Part shown: positions 6,513 to 7,807 of the stretch, piece after piece
Layout: the number at the start of each line of letters is the position of its first letter
Numbering within the stretch: position 1 is the first letter of the stretch
NCBI GenBank assembly: GCA_937871705.1
Contig: CALMOO010000858.1
Location: 1 to 7,807, forward strand
Source of the DNA: an uncultured Hymenobacter sp.
GTDB lineage: Bacteria; Bacteroidota; Bacteroidia; Cytophagales; Hymenobacteraceae
Length of the DNA: 7,807 nt
Direction: 5' to 3'
Translations under genes and position numbers: made by a program
The notes under the pieces: model-generated
What the model was told of the DNA's origin: nothing
The model's input: the letters and a program-made list of their open reading frames with translations, nothing else
The model's database searches: none

Positions 6513-7397
6513 CTACCCCACCAAAACAGCCTGCGAGCTATCAGCTTGCAGCTGCTGCTCAGCGGCCAGGTAGCGGAGCAGGCTGCTTTCCACGCTAGGC
6601 AGCAGGGCGCCGTGCTCGCTACCAAGCGCGCTGTAGCGCGGGCGCCGGGCGGCCCACCCAAACGAGGCGGCCGGGCGGGGCACGATGCACGCCTCATCGA
6701 GGCCGGCGAGGCGCAGCGCGAGGCGGCCCAGCTCAGCCCAGCTGTAGGTACCCTGGCTAGTGAGGTGCCAGATGCCGCATGCCTCATCAAGGAGCAGGTC
6801 GAGCGCGGCGTTGACGAGGTCGGGCACGTAGGTAGGCGAGACAAACACATCGTCGGCGGCCGGAAAATCGTCGCCATTGCGAGCCGCCGTCAATACCTGC
6901 GACACGAAATTATATTCGTCGCAAGGGTTGAAGAAGGCGCTGGTGCGCACTACCAGCGCGCGGGGCAGCCGGGCCAGCACGGCCTGCTCGGCCAGCAGCT
7001 TACTGCGGCCATACACGTTAAGCGGGCGCGCCAAGTCGCTTTCGAGGTACGGGGTAGTCTTACCACCATCGAACACTAAGTCGGAGGAGAAGGTGAGCAG
7101 CTGCACACCCCGCGCGGCGCAAGCTTCGGCCAGCAGGCGGGGCCCGGTCGTGTTTTCGCGGTAGCAGCGGTCGTAGTCGGTTTCGGCCTCATCGACCCGC
7201 ACGTAGCCGGCAGCATTCACAATGGCCCAGGGTTTGTGCTCAGCCAGCGCATTCGCAACGGATGCCTTATCGGCGATATCTAGCGCGGTATGGTCTAGCA
7301 GTACGGCCTCGAGGCCTCGGATATGGCACTGTAGCTGAAAGGCTTGGCCTAGGGTGCCGGTAGCACCCGTAATGAGTAGAGGTGGGTTTGTAGACAT
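6513..7397 (-). CDS. RmlD-like NAD(P)-dependent sugar-nucleotide reductase (extended SDR family)
   Basis: This 294-residue protein resembles dTDP-4-dehydrorhamnose reductase (RmlD) and is probably a cytoplasmic NAD(P)H-dependent reductase of a nucleotide sugar or related sugar. The dinucleotide-binding motif GATGTLG is at residues 11-17, followed by LDIAD at about 39-43, NAAGYVRVDEAE at 61-72 and FSSDLVFDG at 103-111. The catalytic Tyr129-x3-Lys133 is in YGRSK. Ser105 takes the place of the catalytic Thr in the usual STD motif, a conservative change. The C-terminal half has the family-like segments RTSAFF, VSPTYVPDLVNAALDLLLDE and GIWHLTS. The start ATG at 7397 puts the Rossmann motif at the normal distance. 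It follows the glycosyl-hydrolase-like gene by 52 bases on the same strand, so they are probably co-transcribed. No rmlA, rmlB or rmlC lies nearby, so a role in dTDP-rhamnose synthesis is unproven and I give no symbol. Confidence 0.88.
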   Translation of the reverse strand: MSTNPPLLITGATGTLGQAFQLQCHIRGLEAVLLDHTALDIADKASVANALAEHKPWAIVNAAGYVRVDEAETDYDRCYRENTTGPRLLAEACAARGVQLLTFSSDLVFDGGKTTPYLESDLARPLNVYGRSKLLAEQAVLARLPRALVVRTSAFFNPCDEYNFVSQVLTAARNGDDFPAADDVFVSPTYVPDLVNAALDLLLDEACGIWHLTSQGTYSWAELGRLALRLAGLDEACIVPRPAASFGWAARRPRYSALGSEHGALLPSVESSLLRYLAAEQQLQADSSQAVLVG

Positions 7398-7449
7398 AGC
7401 GACTGAAGAGTAGGGATAGGAATAGCTAGCTGGGAATGAGTGAGATGAA

Positions 7450-7807
7450 TTAAGCAGCTTCAGCGGGCCAGCAGTAGCGGATGTCGCGCTGCCACCAGCC
7501 GGGGCCAGCCAGCACCGGGTGCGTAAACTTCCCTTGCTGGATAAGACTTTTAATCATGCGGTGCAGGGCCGTGGGCCGGGGCTGGCCGCTGCGCACATCG
7601 TACACGCCGCTTTCGTAGGAAGCCCCGTCGCGGGTAAGCAGGTTGTCCCAGTCAAAAGCACCCAGCAGCGACCATACTGTAAGTCCCCGCAAATCAAGGC
7701 CTTCGGCCCGCAGCTCATTGCAGGTCAGCCACGCCTGGTGTAGCCAGCGCATTTGCTCCTCGCGGGTGCAGCCCAGATGCGCCTCGGTCACCGCCAGCGG
7801 CAGGCCG
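7450..7807 (-). CDS. Family 1-like glycosyl hydrolase, C-terminal part
   Basis: Only the last 118 codons or so are in the window; the frame is open to the right edge and no start is present, so the GTG at 7791 should not be taken as one. The segment PLAVTEAHLG near the beginning fits the strand carrying the catalytic nucleophile of GH1-type (clan GH-A) enzymes, with Glu at plus-strand 7783-7785. Following it, TVWSLLGAFDWDNLLT and YESGVYDVRSGQPRPTALHRMI resemble the last barrel strand and terminal helix of beta-glucosidase-like proteins. The end, HPVLAGPGWWQRDIRY, matches a group of GH1-like proteins that, as I recall, are fused to an RmlD-like domain. Here a TAA stop at 7452-7450 ends the protein and the reductase is a separate gene downstream in another frame. 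Substrate and catalytic acid/base cannot be judged from this fragment. Confidence 0.82.
   Translation of the reverse strand, partial: GLPLAVTEAHLGCTREEQMRWLHQAWLTCNELRAEGLDLRGLTVWSLLGAFDWDNLLTRDGASYESGVYDVRSGQPRPTALHRMIKSLIQQGKFTHPVLAGPGWWQRDIRYCWPAEAA

Noticed and set aside
7398..7449. Frameshift or pseudogene joining the glycosidase-like and reductase frames
   Set aside because: The hydrolase frame ends with a normal stop after its conserved C-terminus and the reductase has an ATG at the correct distance from its Rossmann motif. The spacer looks like ordinary intergenic DNA, so two intact genes are more likely than a broken fusion.

Overview
The window looks like chromosome from a high-GC member of the Bacteroidota, most probably Hymenobacter or a close relative in the Cytophagales. 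The reasons are the GC-rich but lysine/asparagine-tolerant codon use, starts without a clear Shine-Dalgarno, a perfect Bacteroidota -7 promoter box (TAnnTTTG type) upstream of the TolC gene, and the overall resemblance of the proteins. The genus is inferred from recall of similar proteins, not from a search. There is no rRNA, tRNA, CRISPR array, transposase or phage gene.

Layout. (1) 1-824, minus strand: N-terminal 274 residues of a molybdopterin-dependent oxidoreductase of the nitrate reductase/formate dehydrogenase superfamily, running off the left edge. (2) 825-1363: non-coding, with a two-part stem-loop (1152-1204) and a strong intrinsic terminator (1304-1343). (3) 1364-4404, minus strand: a two-gene export unit, TolC-type outer-membrane channel first, then an HlyD/MacA-type periplasmic adaptor, ending at that terminator with no inner-membrane transporter. 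(4) 4528-5208, minus strand: beta subunit of the iron-sulfur L-serine dehydratase. (5) 5398-6387, plus strand: tryptophan 2,3-dioxygenase, divergent from the serine dehydratase gene. (6) 6421-6483: a near-perfect 27-bp inverted repeat between convergent genes. (7) 6513-7807, minus strand: an RmlD-like NAD(P)-binding reductase preceded by the C-terminal part of a family-1-like glycosyl hydrolase that runs off the right edge.

How the genes work together. The TolC channel and the adaptor should form the outer two parts of a tripartite efflux or secretion pump whose inner-membrane part must be encoded elsewhere. The serine dehydratase and tryptophan dioxygenase both open amino-acid catabolic routes (serine to pyruvate and ammonia; tryptophan to N-formylkynurenine) but share no step, so their adjacency is probably incidental. 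The glycosyl-hydrolase-like and RmlD-like proteins appear to be a functional pair, because related proteins are, to my recollection, found as one fused polypeptide.

I see no obviously new multi-gene system. The points most worth a second look are the oxidoreductase that keeps three of the four usual cluster cysteines and the Mo-ligand cysteine, the split glycosidase/reductase pair, the adaptor-channel operon without a pump, and three non-coding stem-loops.
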